Below are positions 1 through 7,976 of a stretch of DNA of 64,000 bases, in pieces. This DNA is from an alpha proteobacterium AAP38. Lineage in GTDB: Bacteria > Pseudomonadota > Alphaproteobacteria > Azospirillales > Azospirillaceae. The DNA lies in NCBI GenBank assembly GCA_001296005.1, contig LJHR01000011.1:62001-126000 (forward strand). Reading direction: 5' to 3'. The notes beneath the pieces were generated by a model. The model was not told the origin of the DNA. It worked only from the letters and a program-made list of their open reading frames with translations, and made no database searches. Each line of letters begins with the position of its first letter. Position 1 is the stretch's first letter. Both the position numbers and the translations under genes were made by a program.

Positions 1-1
1 G

Positions 2-649
2 CATCACGGCCCGGCGGAAGGCGAGGAAGGCCTGCGCAAGAACATCGAAGAACTGGCCACCATGCGCGAGCGGGTGGGCGAGGATTTCTGGCTGATGTTC
101 GATTGCTGGATGTCGCTGGACCTGAACTACGCCACCAAGCTGGCCCACAAGGCCCACGAATATGGCCTGAAATGGATCGAAGAGGCGCTGTCGCCCGATG
201 ATTACTGGGGCTATGCCGAACTGAAGAAAAAGGCCCCGCCGGGCATGCTGGTGACCACGGGCGAGCATGAGGCCACCCGCTGGGGCTTCCGCATGCTGAT
301 GGAAATGGATTGCTGCGACATCATTCAGCCCGACGTGGGCTGGTGCGGTGGCGTCACCGAACTGACCAAGATCGCCAACATGGCCGACAGCCGCGGCATC
401 ATGGTCATCCCGCACGGGTCGTCGGTCTATTCCTATCACTTCGTCATCACGCGCCATAACAGCCCGTTTGCCGAATTCCTGATGATGGCGCCCAAGGCCG
501 ACAAGGTCGTGCCGATGTTCCATCCGCAGCTGCTGGGTGAGCCGGTGCCCGTCAATGGCAAGCTGAAACTGTCCGACAAGCCCGGCTTCGGCGTGGAGCT
601 GAACCGTGAGGTCAAGCTGCACCGGCCTTATGTGGGCCAGGGCAAATAA
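2..649 (+). CDS. rhmD: L-rhamnonate dehydratase (5'-truncated by window edge)
   Basis: Enolase-superfamily dehydratase that converts L-rhamnonate to 2-keto-3-deoxy-L-rhamnonate in non-phosphorylative L-rhamnose breakdown. The open frame runs from the window edge ([14 protein letters not shown]...), so the ATG at 62 is internal and the N-terminal lid domain lies outside. The 215 visible residues carry the barrel signatures: acidic metal ligands in [16 protein letters not shown] and TTGEHEA, and the catalytic-histidine segment VIPHGSS. The close match to RhmD proteins across these blocks makes the specific name likely, though other acid-sugar dehydratases share the fold. It is followed after 33 bases by two genes of the same pathway, which supports the substrate. 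Confidence 0.88.
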   Translation, partial: HHGPAEGEEGLRKNIEELATMRERVGEDFWLMFDCWMSLDLNYATKLAHKAHEYGLKWIEEALSPDDYWGYAELKKKAPPGMLVTTGEHEATRWGFRMLMEMDCCDIIQPDVGWCGGVTELTKIANMADSRGIMVIPHGSSVYSYHFVITRHNSPFAEFLMMAPKADKVVPMFHPQLLGEPVPVNGKLKLSDKPGFGVELNREVKLHRPYVGQGK

Positions 650-682
650 TCCAATCATTTCCGATCACGAAAGCTACTTATC

Positions 683-1546
683 ATGAAGCTGCTGCGTTAC
701 GGCCCCAAGGGCCAGGAAAAGCCGGGCCTGATGGATGCCACCGGCACCATCCGCGACCTGTCAGGCGTCGTTGCCGATATCACCCCGGACGTGTTGTCGC
801 CCGCCGGTCTGGCCAAGATCGCCGCCATTGATCCGGCTAGCCTGCCGGCGGTCGAAGGCTCGCCCCGTTACGGCGTGCCCATCAATGGCGTGCGCAAATT
901 CATCGCTGTCGGTCTGAACTTCGCTGACCATGCGGCGGAGAGCAACCTGCCGATCCCGACGGAGCCGGTGCTGTTCACCAAGGCCGTTTCCTGTCTGACC
1001 GGCCCCAATGACCCGGTGATGATCCCCAAGGACTCGGTCAAGACCGACTGGGAAGTGGAACTGGGCATCGTCATTGGCAGCCGCGCCCGCTATGTCAGCG
1101 AGGAGAACGCGCTGGACCATGTCGCGGGATATGTCCTGATCAATGACGTGTCCGAACGCGCCTTCCAGATCGAACGCGGCGGCACCTGGGACAAGGGCAA
1201 GGGCTGTGACACGTTCGGTCCCGTCGGCCCCTGGGTCGTGACGTCGGACGAGGTGGGCGATGCCCAGAACCTGTCCATGTGGCTGGAGGTGAACGGCCAC
1301 CGCTATCAGAACGGCAGCAGCAAGACCATGATCTTCACCTGCCGACAGCTGGTCGCCTATATCAGCCAGTTCATCACGCTGGAGCCGGGCGACCTGATCA
1401 CGACCGGCACCCCGCCGGGCGTGGGTCTGGGCCAGAAGCCGGAGCCGAAATATCTGAAGGCCGGCGACGTCATGCGCCTGGGCATCGAAAAGCTGGGTGA
1501 GCAGCGCCAGGACGTCGTCGCCTGGACCCAGGAAGGTGTGGCATGA
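683..1546 (+). CDS. FAH-family hydrolase, probable 2,4-diketo-3-deoxy-L-rhamnonate hydrolase
   Basis: A 287-residue fumarylacetoacetate-hydrolase-family protein. The N-terminal small domain (MKLLRYGPKGQEKPGLMD) is followed by the FAH core, including KAVSCLTGPND, DWEVELGIVIG with its acidic metal ligands, DVSERAFQ, KGCDTFGPVGPW and LITTGTPPGVG. In the diketo-hydrolase branch of rhamnose catabolism such an enzyme cleaves 2,4-diketo-3-deoxy-L-rhamnonate to pyruvate and L-lactate. The position between rhamnonate dehydratase and an SDR dehydrogenase fits that route; substrate assignment is inference from context. It overlaps the next gene by four bases (ATGA), indicating translational coupling. 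Confidence 0.85.
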   Translation: MKLLRYGPKGQEKPGLMDATGTIRDLSGVVADITPDVLSPAGLAKIAAIDPASLPAVEGSPRYGVPINGVRKFIAVGLNFADHAAESNLPIPTEPVLFTKAVSCLTGPNDPVMIPKDSVKTDWEVELGIVIGSRARYVSEENALDHVAGYVLINDVSERAFQIERGGTWDKGKGCDTFGPVGPWVVTSDEVGDAQNLSMWLEVNGHRYQNGSSKTMIFTCRQLVAYISQFITLEPGDLITTGTPPGVGLGQKPEPKYLKAGDVMRLGIEKLGEQRQDVVAWTQEGVA

Positions 1547-2292
1547 GCATCTATGCTGACCGTTTCAAGGGCCAGGTCGCCATCGTCACCGGCGGCGCCT
1601 CCGGTGTGGGCCGAGAAGTCGCAGCCCGCCTGACGCAGGAGGGAGCCAAGGTCGTCCTCTGGGACATGAATGCCGACGCGCTGACCCAGGCGCAGGCGGA
1701 TACCGGGGCCGTTGACGCAATCTCCCTCGACGTCACCGATGCCGAGGCCGTGCAGGCGGCAGCGGATGCGGTGGCGCAGAAGCTGGGCCGTGTCGATGTG
1801 CTGATCGCCAGCGCGGGCATCACGGGTGCCACCGTTCCCGTGCATGAATTCCCGCTGGACAGCTGGCGCCGGGTTATCGACATCAATCTGAACGGCCTGT
1901 TCTATTGCTGCCGTGCGGTCATCCCGCACATGCTGAAGAATGACTATGGCCGTATCGTCAATGTCTCCTCGGTGGCCGGCAAGGAAGGCAACCCCAACGC
2001 GTCGGCCTATTCGGCGTCCAAGGCCGGCGTGATCGGCTTTACCAAGTCGCTGGGCAAGGAACTGGCCAAGACCGGCATCCGCGTCAACGCCCTGACGCCC
2101 GCCACCTTCAAAAGCCCGATCCTGGAACAGCTGCCGCAGAGCCAGGTCGATTACATGCTGTCCAAGATCCCCGCCGGGCGTCTGGGCGAGGTGCATGAGG
2201 TGGCGGCCATGATCAGCTGGATGGCCAGTGCCGAATGCAGCTTCACCACCGCGTCGACCTTCGACATTTCCGGTGGCCGCACGACGTACTGA
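1543..2292 (+). CDS. SDR-family 2-keto-3-deoxy-L-rhamnonate 4-dehydrogenase (probable)
   Basis: A 249-residue classical short-chain dehydrogenase/reductase. It has the TGGASGVG cofactor loop near residue 17, the NAG-equivalent ASAG, the catalytic serine in NVSSVAG and the YSASK tyrosine/lysine pair. It ends in the FDISGGRTTY type of C-terminus. In the diketo-hydrolase rhamnose pathway an SDR oxidises 2-keto-3-deoxy-L-rhamnonate to the 2,4-diketo acid that the upstream FAH enzyme cleaves, so the three genes form consecutive steps. The ATG overlaps the stop of the upstream gene. An intrinsic terminator follows immediately, so this is the last gene of the operon. SDR substrate specificity cannot be read from sequence; it is inferred from context. 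Confidence 0.83.
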   Translation: MSIYADRFKGQVAIVTGGASGVGREVAARLTQEGAKVVLWDMNADALTQAQADTGAVDAISLDVTDAEAVQAAADAVAQKLGRVDVLIASAGITGATVPVHEFPLDSWRRVIDINLNGLFYCCRAVIPHMLKNDYGRIVNVSSVAGKEGNPNASAYSASKAGVIGFTKSLGKELAKTGIRVNALTPATFKSPILEQLPQSQVDYMLSKIPAGRLGEVHEVAAMISWMASAECSFTTASTFDISGGRTTY

Positions 2293-2312
2293 TTGTCGTG
2301 TACGACAGTGGC

Positions 2313-2345
2313 AAAGGGCCGGTCCGGTTGGGCCGGCCCTTTTCG
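2313..2345 (+). terminator. Intrinsic terminator of the rhamnose operon
   Basis: A GC-rich stem (AAAGGGCCGG at 2313-2322 with CCGGCCCTTT at 2333-2342) is followed by TTTT. It begins about 20 bases after the SDR stop codon and points the same way. Confidence 0.85.
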
Positions 2346-2346
2346 T

Positions 2347-2661
2347 TTATGGTGTGATGACCTGCCGGCCCATATCGATGACCCTCACCGCATCCGGACG
2401 GCCCGGCTGGGGGGCAGGGCAGGCGGCGGAAAGATAGCGGATGACCCGCCCGCCGCTGATCGGTCGGTCCCAGGCATAGATCGGGCAGGGGCCGGACGGG
2501 CTTTGATGGGTGCTGCCCGTCTCGTAATTCTCGTAATTGCCGAACTGGCTGCCCAGGCCGTTATCGATGCTGGTGGGCTGTGTGGGTGGTGCCGGTGGCG
2601 CTGGCGTCTGCGCGCATGCGGTCAGGACCAGAATCAGGCAGATCAGTGAAAGATGCCGCAC
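2347..2661 (-). CDS. Small lipoprotein of unknown function
   Basis: A 104-residue protein with a lipoprotein signal peptide (MRHLSLICLILVLTAC), giving lipidation at Cys16 after an LTAC lipobox. A Pro/Thr/Gln-rich linker (QTPAPPAPPTQPT) and a short C-terminal domain with two further cysteines (GPCPIYAW and LSAACPAP) follow; these could form a disulfide. The start codon is GTG at 2661, preceded at good spacing by GGGGGA. It lies downstream of tex on the same strand, separated by about 115 bases containing a hairpin, so it is probably its own unit. I do not recognise the family. Confidence 0.65.
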   Translation of the reverse strand: MRHLSLICLILVLTACAQTPAPPAPPTQPTSIDNGLGSQFGNYENYETGSTHQSPSGPCPIYAWDRPISGGRVIRYLSAACPAPQPGRPDAVRVIDMGRQVITP

Positions 2662-2726
2662 GGTAATCCCCCGAAATCCCCCTGGGAGCAGGGGGCGGGA
2701 TTGCGGCTTTTATGTGGGCCGTTGCG

Positions 2727-2769
2727 CCCTTACCCTTCCGTTGGCTGCCGCGTTCGGGAAGGGTGAGGG
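2727..2769. repeat. Imperfect inverted repeat downstream of tex
   Basis: Arms of 13 bases (2727-2739 and 2757-2769, CCCTTACCCTTCC type, with one mismatched or wobble position) enclose 17 bases. It starts 8 bases past the tex stop and has no T-tract, so it is either a factor-dependent terminator structure or a dispersed intergenic palindrome. Confidence 0.5.
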
Positions 2770-2777
2770 AGCGACCG

Positions 2778-5144
2778 TTACCGTTTGCCCTTCGCCTTGG
2801 CCGCCGCGAAAGCCGCTGCAAAGGCGTTGTCCTCCACCGGGGCCGGCTTCTTGGGCGGCGGGTTGTTGTTCTGCTGCGGCGGGCGTTGACCCTGCGGTGC
2901 ACGGGTTGCCGGCGGCGGACCCCGGCGGTCATCACGCCGATCTGGGCCGGGCGCGGCGGGCCGGGCGGGGGGCGGGCGTTCGTCCAGCTTCATGGTCAGG
3001 GCCACACGCTTGCGCTTCAAGTCCACTTCCAGGACCTTGACCTTCACGATGTCGCCGGCCTTTACGACGCTGTGCGGGTCCTTCACGAAGGTATGGGACA
3101 GCTGGCTGATATGGACCAGCCCATCCTGATGCACGCCGACATCGACAAAGGCGCCGAAGGCGGTGACGTTGGTCACCACCCCCTCCAGTACCATGCCCAG
3201 CTGCAAATCCTTCAACTCCTCCACCCCATCCTTGAACTGGGCGGTCTTGAATTCCGGGCGCGGATCGCGACCGGGTTTTTCCAGTTCTTTCAGGATGTCG
3301 CTGACGGTCGGTATCCCGAACTTCTCATCCGTGAAATCGGCGGGATCGAGTGATTGCAGGAAGCCGACATCGCCGATCAGCTTGGCCAAGGGACGGCCCG
3401 TCTTCTTCAGGATGCGTTCGACCACGGGATAGGCTTCCGGGTGGACCGAGGAGCCGTCCAGCGGGTTCTCCCCGTCGCGGATGCGCAGGAAGCCCGCGGC
3501 CTGCTCAAACGCCTTCGGCCCCAGCCGCGGCACGTCCAGCAATTGCCGGCGGCTACGGAAAGCCCCCTTATCATCCCGGAACGCGATGACATTCTTGGCT
3601 ACCGTCTCCGACAGGCCCGACACGCGGGCCAGCAGCGGCACGGATGCGGTGTTCAGGTCGACGCCGACGCCGTTCACGCAATCCTCGACCACGGCATCCA
3701 GCGCGCGCGACAGCTTCGCGGGGCTGACATCATGCTGATACTGGCCGACGCCGATAGACTTCGGATCGATCTTCACCAGTTCGGCCAGCGGGTCCTGCAA
3801 ACGCCGGGCGATGGAGATGGCGCCGCGCAGGGTTACGTCCAGCTTGGGGAATTCCAGGGCGGCCACTTCCGACGCCGAATACACGGAGGCGCCTGCCTCC
3901 GACACCATCACCTTGGTGAGGCGGTGATCGGGCAGCAGCGCGATCAGGTCGGCGGCCAGCTTGTCCGTCTCCCGGCTGGCGGTGCCATTGCCGATGGCGA
4001 TCAGGTCGACATCATGGCGCTTGACCAAGGCGGCCAACGTGGCCAGCGATCCCTGCCAATCCTTACGCGGCTCATGCGGATAAATAACGCCGGTATCCAG
4101 CAGCTTGCCGGTGGCATCAACCACGGCCACCTTCACGCCCGTGCGGATGCCGGGGTCCAGGCCGAGGGTGGCGCGCTGTCCGGCGGGCGGGGCCAGCAGC
4201 AGGTCCTTCAGGTTGCGGCCAAACACATGGATGGCCTCATCCTCCGCCTTCTCGCGCAGGACATTCATCAGGTCCAGTTCGATATGCAGGGAAATCTTGG
4301 TCTTCCAGGCCCAGCGGCAGCAATCGGCCAGCCAGCGGTCGGCGGGCCGGCCACGATCCTGAATGCCGAAGGCGGCGGCAATCAGGCCCTCCGCCGGATG
4401 CGGGCTGCCCGGCGGCGGCTCATCCCCCACGGCCAGCTTCAGATCCAGCACACCGGCGGCGCGGCCCCGGAACAGGGCCAGGGCGCGGTGCGACGGCATC
4501 TTGGTCAGCGGTTCGGAGAAATCGAAATAGTCGCTGAACTTGGCGCCTTCTTCGGCCTTGCCCTCCACCAGACCCGACACGACGCGGCCTTGGGACTGGG
4601 AGAAGTCGCGCAGGCGGCCCACCAGGGTCGCATCCTCGCCCATCCGTTCCACCAGGATGGCGCGCGCCCCCTCCAGGGCCGCCTTCACATCGGCGACACC
4701 CTTGTCAGCACTGACAAAGCCGGCGGCCTCATTCTCCGGCGAGCATGTGGGGGTGGACAGCAACCGGTCGGCCAGCGGCTCCAGCCCGGCCTCCCGCGCG
4801 ATCATCGCCTTGGTGCGGCGCTTAGGCCGGTAGGGGAGGTACAGATCCTCCAGCCGGGTCTTGGTATCGGCTTGCGTGATCTGCTTGGCCAGTTCGGGCG
4901 TCATCTTGCCCTGTTCATTGATGCTGGCCAGGATGGTGGCGCGCCGCTCCTCCATCTCCCGCAGATAGCGCAGGCGTTCTTCGAGATTGCGCAGCTGCGT
5001 GTCGTCCAGGCCGCCTGTCACTTCCTTGCGGTAGCGGGCGATGAAGGGAACGGTCGATCCCTCATCCAGCAGGCCCACCGCCGCCTCCACCTGGGCGGGG
5101 CGGACGGACAGTTCGGCGGCGATCTTATGGGCGATGGACAGCAT
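2778..5144 (-). CDS. tex: Tex-family RNA-binding transcription accessory protein
   Basis: A 788-residue Tex protein, a cytoplasmic nucleic-acid-binding factor. An N-terminal helical Tex domain ([33 protein letters not shown]) is followed by the YqgF/RuvC-like domain ([17 protein letters not shown]). A helix-hairpin-helix block ([29 protein letters not shown]) and an S1 RNA-binding domain near residues 620-690 ([33 protein letters not shown]) come next. The tail is Pro/Arg/Gln-rich and low in complexity. The ATG at 5144 ([12 protein letters not shown]) is chosen because the family begins here and AAGG precedes it; the longer frame to 5231 has no matching family sequence. Confidence 0.93.
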   Translation of the reverse strand: MLSIAHKIAAELSVRPAQVEAAVGLLDEGSTVPFIARYRKEVTGGLDDTQLRNLEERLRYLREMEERRATILASINEQGKMTPELAKQITQADTKTRLEDLYLPYRPKRRTKAMIAREAGLEPLADRLLSTPTCSPENEAAGFVSADKGVADVKAALEGARAILVERMGEDATLVGRLRDFSQSQGRVVSGLVEGKAEEGAKFSDYFDFSEPLTKMPSHRALALFRGRAAGVLDLKLAVGDEPPPGSPHPAEGLIAAAFGIQDRGRPADRWLADCCRWAWKTKISLHIELDLMNVLREKAEDEAIHVFGRNLKDLLLAPPAGQRATLGLDPGIRTGVKVAVVDATGKLLDTGVIYPHEPRKDWQGSLATLAALVKRHDVDLIAIGNGTASRETDKLAADLIALLPDHRLTKVMVSEAGASVYSASEVAALEFPKLDVTLRGAISIARRLQDPLAELVKIDPKSIGVGQYQHDVSPAKLSRALDAVVEDCVNGVGVDLNTASVPLLARVSGLSETVAKNVIAFRDDKGAFRSRRQLLDVPRLGPKAFEQAAGFLRIRDGENPLDGSSVHPEAYPVVERILKKTGRPLAKLIGDVGFLQSLDPADFTDEKFGIPTVSDILKELEKPGRDPRPEFKTAQFKDGVEELKDLQLGMVLEGVVTNVTAFGAFVDVGVHQDGLVHISQLSHTFVKDPHSVVKAGDIVKVKVLEVDLKRKRVALTMKLDERPPPARPAAPGPDRRDDRRGPPPATRAPQGQRPPQQNNNPPPKKPAPVEDNAFAAAFAAAKAKGKR

Positions 5145-5313
5145 GCGACAGGCCTTGGATGAAGAAACCAGGGGGTGGGTGATAGCGCATCGTGGGGGCA
5201 GGGGGGAAGCGATCAGGAATGGTGGTGCCACCTATGCATTGCCGCAGTGCAGAGCTGCGTTAGCGGTCGCCGCGATTAACCATTCCATAACCCCTCCGCC
5301 CCTATAACTGCTT

Positions 5314-5394
5314 TCAGCAACATCTTCTGTTGTTTCCCTCCCAGAAGTTCCCACCTTCAAAACCCCGGCGCCTGATGGCGACGGGGTTTTTTTT
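5314..5394 (+). ncRNA. Candidate mmgR/suhB-like small RNA (copy 1)
   Basis: An 80-nt segment with the layout of the alphaproteobacterial alpha-r8 (mmgR, Rfam suhB) sRNAs. A 5' hairpin (CAACA/TGTTG, 5318-5332) is followed by a single-stranded pyrimidine stretch TTTCCCTCCC (5333-5342). A strong intrinsic terminator comes last (CCCCG ... CGGGG then eight T, 5361-5394). A -10-like TATAAC lies at 5303-5308, which would start transcription near 5314; no good -35 is visible. There is no open reading frame, and nothing upstream on this strand would need the terminator. The family assignment is from memory of the motif. Confidence 0.5.
5361..5394 (+). terminator. Intrinsic terminator ending the candidate sRNA
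   Basis: AACCCCG and CGGGGTT arms enclose a GCGCC/GGCG inner segment, followed by an eight-T run. No coding gene on this strand precedes it, which argues for a short non-coding transcript. Confidence 0.8.
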
Positions 5395-5432
5395 ACGCCA
5401 TGCTGGGACTGCGACCGGCGGGAGAGGGAATG

Positions 5433-5819
5433 ATGAATATCGGCGAGGCGGCGGCGGCCACGGGCGTGTCGGCCAAGATGATCCGGCATTATGAAAGCAT
5501 CGGCCTGATCAAGCCGGCCCTGCGCAGTGTTGCCGGCTATCGGGTCTATGCCGATGCCGACATCCATTCCCTGCGTTTCATCCGCCATGCCCGCGATCTG
5601 GGCTTCGCCTTGGATGATATCGACGCGCTGCTGCGCCTATGGGGTGACCGGGAGCGTTCATCCTGCGAGGTGAAGAAGCTGGCGCTGGATCATATCGCGA
5701 CCTTGGACCGCAAGATTGCCGAGCTTCAGGTCATGCGCGCAAGCCTGACCGACCTTGCCGACCGCTGCCAGGGCGATGACCGCCCCCATTGCCCGATTCT
5801 GGAGGGGTTGGCGGGGTGA
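5433..5819 (+). CDS. cueR: MerR-family Cu(I)-responsive regulator CueR
   Basis: A 128-residue MerR-family activator. An N-terminal winged helix-turn-helix (MNIGEAAAATGVSAKMIRHYESIGLIKP) and a dimerisation helix are followed by the metal loop CQGDDRPHC. Its two cysteines fall at residues 112 and 120, the same numbers as the Cu(I)-binding pair of E. coli CueR. The second of two adjacent ATG codons (5433) fits family N-termini and has GGAGAGG at 5421-5427. The promoter of a copper exporter would be the usual target, but no copper ATPase or multicopper oxidase lies nearby, so its regulon is elsewhere. The gene sits between two candidate sRNAs. Confidence 0.9.
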   Translation: MNIGEAAAATGVSAKMIRHYESIGLIKPALRSVAGYRVYADADIHSLRFIRHARDLGFALDDIDALLRLWGDRERSSCEVKKLALDHIATLDRKIAELQVMRASLTDLADRCQGDDRPHCPILEGLAG

Positions 5820-6000
5820 CATCGATAACAGCCCGGCCTATCGGTCGGCAATATCGGCCCGATGGCCCGTACTTAAGACTTTTTTAAGCCTTGGGAAGAA
5901 AATGGCTTGACCCGGGGCGCGATTTGAAAGAAATAGTCGTCACCCAGGCCGGAGCGTTTCACTTGTTTCAAGCGGCACGTTCCGGGTGCATGGAGCGGGC

Positions 6001-6080
6001 AAAAAGAAAGGCCGCTACATGAGCGGCCTGAGTTTAGGGAGGAAACGCCCGATAAGGGCAAGCAGCACAACGTGCTGCGA
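6001..6080 (-). ncRNA. Candidate mmgR/suhB-like small RNA (copy 2)
   Basis: Read on the minus strand, 6080 to 6001 gives a 5' hairpin (GCAGCAC/GTGCTGC, 6078-6062) and a short GCCC/GGGC hairpin (6059-6047). The motif TTTCCTCCCT follows (6045-6036), then a terminator hairpin AGGCCGCT/AGCGGCCT (6029-6009) followed by TTCTTTTT. A promoter is present at the right place: -35 TTGCCA (6114-6109), a 17-base spacer and -10 CATATT (6091-6086). Length, order of elements and the decamer match my recollection of the alpha-r8/mmgR family. This copy is better supported than the plus-strand one. Confidence 0.62.
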
Positions 6081-6085
6081 TGCAA

Positions 6086-6114
6086 AATATGGCTCCAATG
6101 CGGGCCGATGGCAA
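6086..6114 (-). promoter_or_regulatory. Promoter of the minus-strand sRNA candidate
   Basis: TTGCCA at 6114-6109 and CATATT at 6091-6086 on the minus strand, spaced by exactly 17 bases; the -35 reads CTTGCC, close to the alphaproteobacterial CTTGAC form. Confidence 0.5.
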
Positions 6115-6712
6115 GCATAAAGACAGCCCCGTTTAGGGGCTGTTGCCATTTCTGGTGCCACCGGTGGACAATCATCGGTGTGCCGCTTGGAAGCCAGATG
6201 TTCTGCGGGGACTGCGTTGTCCCCCGATAAACCCTTCCAAATGAATATGAATTGCCATTCATCCACAGGGATGGTCGGGCCGCTGCTCTGCTGCGATGCA
6301 GCATTATCTATGCGATTCCGTGTGTCTGGTGTTGTGCGTGACGCATGGGTGTCTGTGCGTTTGCCGATCTTGTTCCGGTAACAGGGTTAGCCAGAATTAA
6401 AACCAATTTCGATATAATATGATTTAAATCTGCATCAGAAATATGATGATAATCGACATAAGGCGTCCTGGTGCTGCCTGTCAATTTTGGCTATGCCTTA
6501 ATGCGGATAGGGCAAACTGGCGGCCCAATTCTGACAATTTCTGGGCAGATTTACTGGTATAGACCGAAAGTATTCATGAAATACGGCCTTAGAGAGCTAT
6601 TGAAATCCTTCGTGGAAGGCTAAAGTCTATTAAGTTGGAAATTGTCGCCGGAAGGTCGCCTGACCAATCCCCCACCGAATGGGGGCCGGTGCCGTTCAGT
6701 GAGGGCCAAGAT
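6115..6712. other. Gene-poor spacer with consecutive hairpins, then AT-rich DNA
   Basis: No convincing coding frame. From 6123 to 6303 there is a run of inverted repeats: ACAGCCCC/GGGGCTGT (6123-6143); TTGGAAG/CTTCCAA (6187-6240) enclosing GGGGAC/GTCCCC (6207-6224); CATCC/GGATG (6260-6273); and TGCTGC/GCAGCA (6289-6303). The density suggests structured RNA, perhaps on the minus strand like the adjacent sRNA. From about 6380 the DNA becomes AT-rich with a TATAAT at 6413-6418. A CCCCC/GGGGG hairpin (6669-6685) lies in the leader of the LuxR-type gene that starts at 6713. Confidence 0.45.
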
Positions 6713-7408
6713 ATGCAGACCGTTATTCTGATCGACGCGAACAAGCTGTTCCGGGAGGGGCTGAGCCGCCTGCTGCTGGATGTGCCGTTCAATGTGGCGG
6801 CGGAATTTGCCAGCATAGAAGAAGCTCTTGCGGCGGAACCACCGGCGGCGGCTGATTTGATCCTTGTCGATCCGGGTGAGGATTCGTCGGCCATGGCGCG
6901 GCTGTCGCAGCTTCGCCAGGTGATACCAGTGCCCATGGTGATCCTGACGGGCGGGCTTGATGCGCGGCGCCTGACCCAGGCGCTGGAGGTCGGGGTCGCA
7001 GGATATCTCATGAAGGACATGTCAGCCGACGCGCTGGCCCAGTCGCTGCGTCTCGTGATGATGGGGGAGAAGGTGTTCCCGACCCATCTGGCCGACCTTC
7101 TGGTGACCGGTCAGGTGCAGCCGCAGCCGGCCACGGAGATCACGGCCCTGCGCAAAGGCCTGTCGCAGCGTGAGACGCAGATTCTGCGATGCCTGATCGA
7201 CGGCGACAGCAACAAGATCATTGCCGCCAACCTGGGCATCACGGAAGCGACCGTTAAGGTCCATCTGAAAAGCCTGTTGCGCAAGATCAATGCCGTCAAC
7301 CGCACCCAGGCCGCAATCTGGGCCATGAATAATGGACTCGGTGCATCAGAAGGTGCGCAGGCCGCGAACAGTGACGGGCCTGCTGTGGGCGGCATGGCCT
7401 CTGCCTGA
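6713..7408 (+). CDS. NarL/FixJ-type response regulator
   Basis: A 231-residue two-domain regulator. Residues 1-120 form a receiver (QTVILIDANKLFREGLSRLL, a probable phosphoacceptor Asp in LILVDPGED, the conserved Thr in VILTGG and Lys in GYLMKDMS). A LuxR/GerE helix-turn-helix near residues 155-210 follows (LSQRETQILRCLIDGDSNKIIAANLGITEATVKVH). The ATG at 6713 is chosen because the receiver begins right there and GAGGG precedes it at good spacing; the frame upstream has no family sequence. No sensor kinase is adjacent, so it is an orphan. A similar regulator lies 570 bases downstream. Confidence 0.82.
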   Translation: MQTVILIDANKLFREGLSRLLLDVPFNVAAEFASIEEALAAEPPAAADLILVDPGEDSSAMARLSQLRQVIPVPMVILTGGLDARRLTQALEVGVAGYLMKDMSADALAQSLRLVMMGEKVFPTHLADLLVTGQVQPQPATEITALRKGLSQRETQILRCLIDGDSNKIIAANLGITEATVKVHLKSLLRKINAVNRTQAAIWAMNNGLGASEGAQAANSDGPAVGGMASA

Positions 7409-7976
7409 CCGTTTACCCTGGGGGTCGGTTGTTCCGCGCTGTCGGGGCGCCGCCCCCCCTTTTCATATGGCCCCTACAATTCAGTCGGGTGGCATATTTT
7501 AGTATGTTTCATAAGGGGTCTGCGTAGACGCCAGCAGCTTCATGCGCCCAAGGAGGGGCAGTCCCTGCACTATCCTGAGGGATAGCGCGTTACAAGGGTA
7601 TTACATTTTGAGATTTTTGATTTATTATTAAAGATAAGCAGCTGGTGCAATGGTGATCCGTTAATAATTTCCTAAGTGCCAGCAGGAAGTTGTTAGCGCA
7701 TTCAGGCCGAGCCGAAAGCTCGACTTAAGTGCTTGATAAAAAAGCGTTGACGTGTTCGGCGACGGTCTAGGTCCTCTACATCTTATTGGTGGTATTGAGG
7801 GGGAGGCAAGGGGCTGGAGGAGTCGGCGGCGGATATCAAGGATTTCCAAGGCTTGGACGATTTTTGTGGTGAGCGCTGCATAAAATTGTAGGAAGCCGAA
7901 AGCTTGTGTATAGTAGGGAAATGCCGGTGCCCAGCATCCATGGCAGGTTGCGGTTGGAGCCTGAGAGGCCGTTGAA
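7409..7976. other. 568-base intergenic region with terminator-like hairpin and repeated dyad
   Basis: No gene is seen. A GGGGC/GCCCC hairpin (7444-7456) followed by CCCTTTT may end the upstream regulator gene. From about 7590 the DNA is AT-rich. The 11-mer AGCCGAAAGCT occurs twice, at 7710-7720 and 7894-7904; each copy is the core of a small dyad (GAGC-CGAAA-GCTC and AAGC-CGAAA-GCTT). Confidence 0.5.
7886..7914 (+). promoter_or_regulatory. Probable promoter of the second LuxR-type gene, with dyad in its spacer
   Basis: TTGTAG (7886-7891) and TATAGT (7909-7914) are 17 bases apart, about 65 bases ahead of the ATG at 7977. The AAGC-CGAAA-GCTT dyad lies between the two boxes, where a bound regulator would affect RNA polymerase directly. 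Confidence 0.5.

Noticed and set aside
3354-5162. A 602-codon open frame antisense to tex
   Set aside because: Shadow of tex; no start signal and no recognisable protein features.
6001-6080. Possible RNase P RNA or 6S RNA because of the GGAGGAAA stretch on the plus strand
   Set aside because: The conserved GAGGAAAGUCCGGGCU context and other RNase P blocks are absent, and the element is far too short; the minus-strand sRNA reading explains all the structure.
5873-6304. Small minus-strand frames in the spacer after cueR (including a 143-codon one)
   Set aside because: They run through the hairpins and terminator of the candidate sRNA, have no ribosome site and look random in composition.
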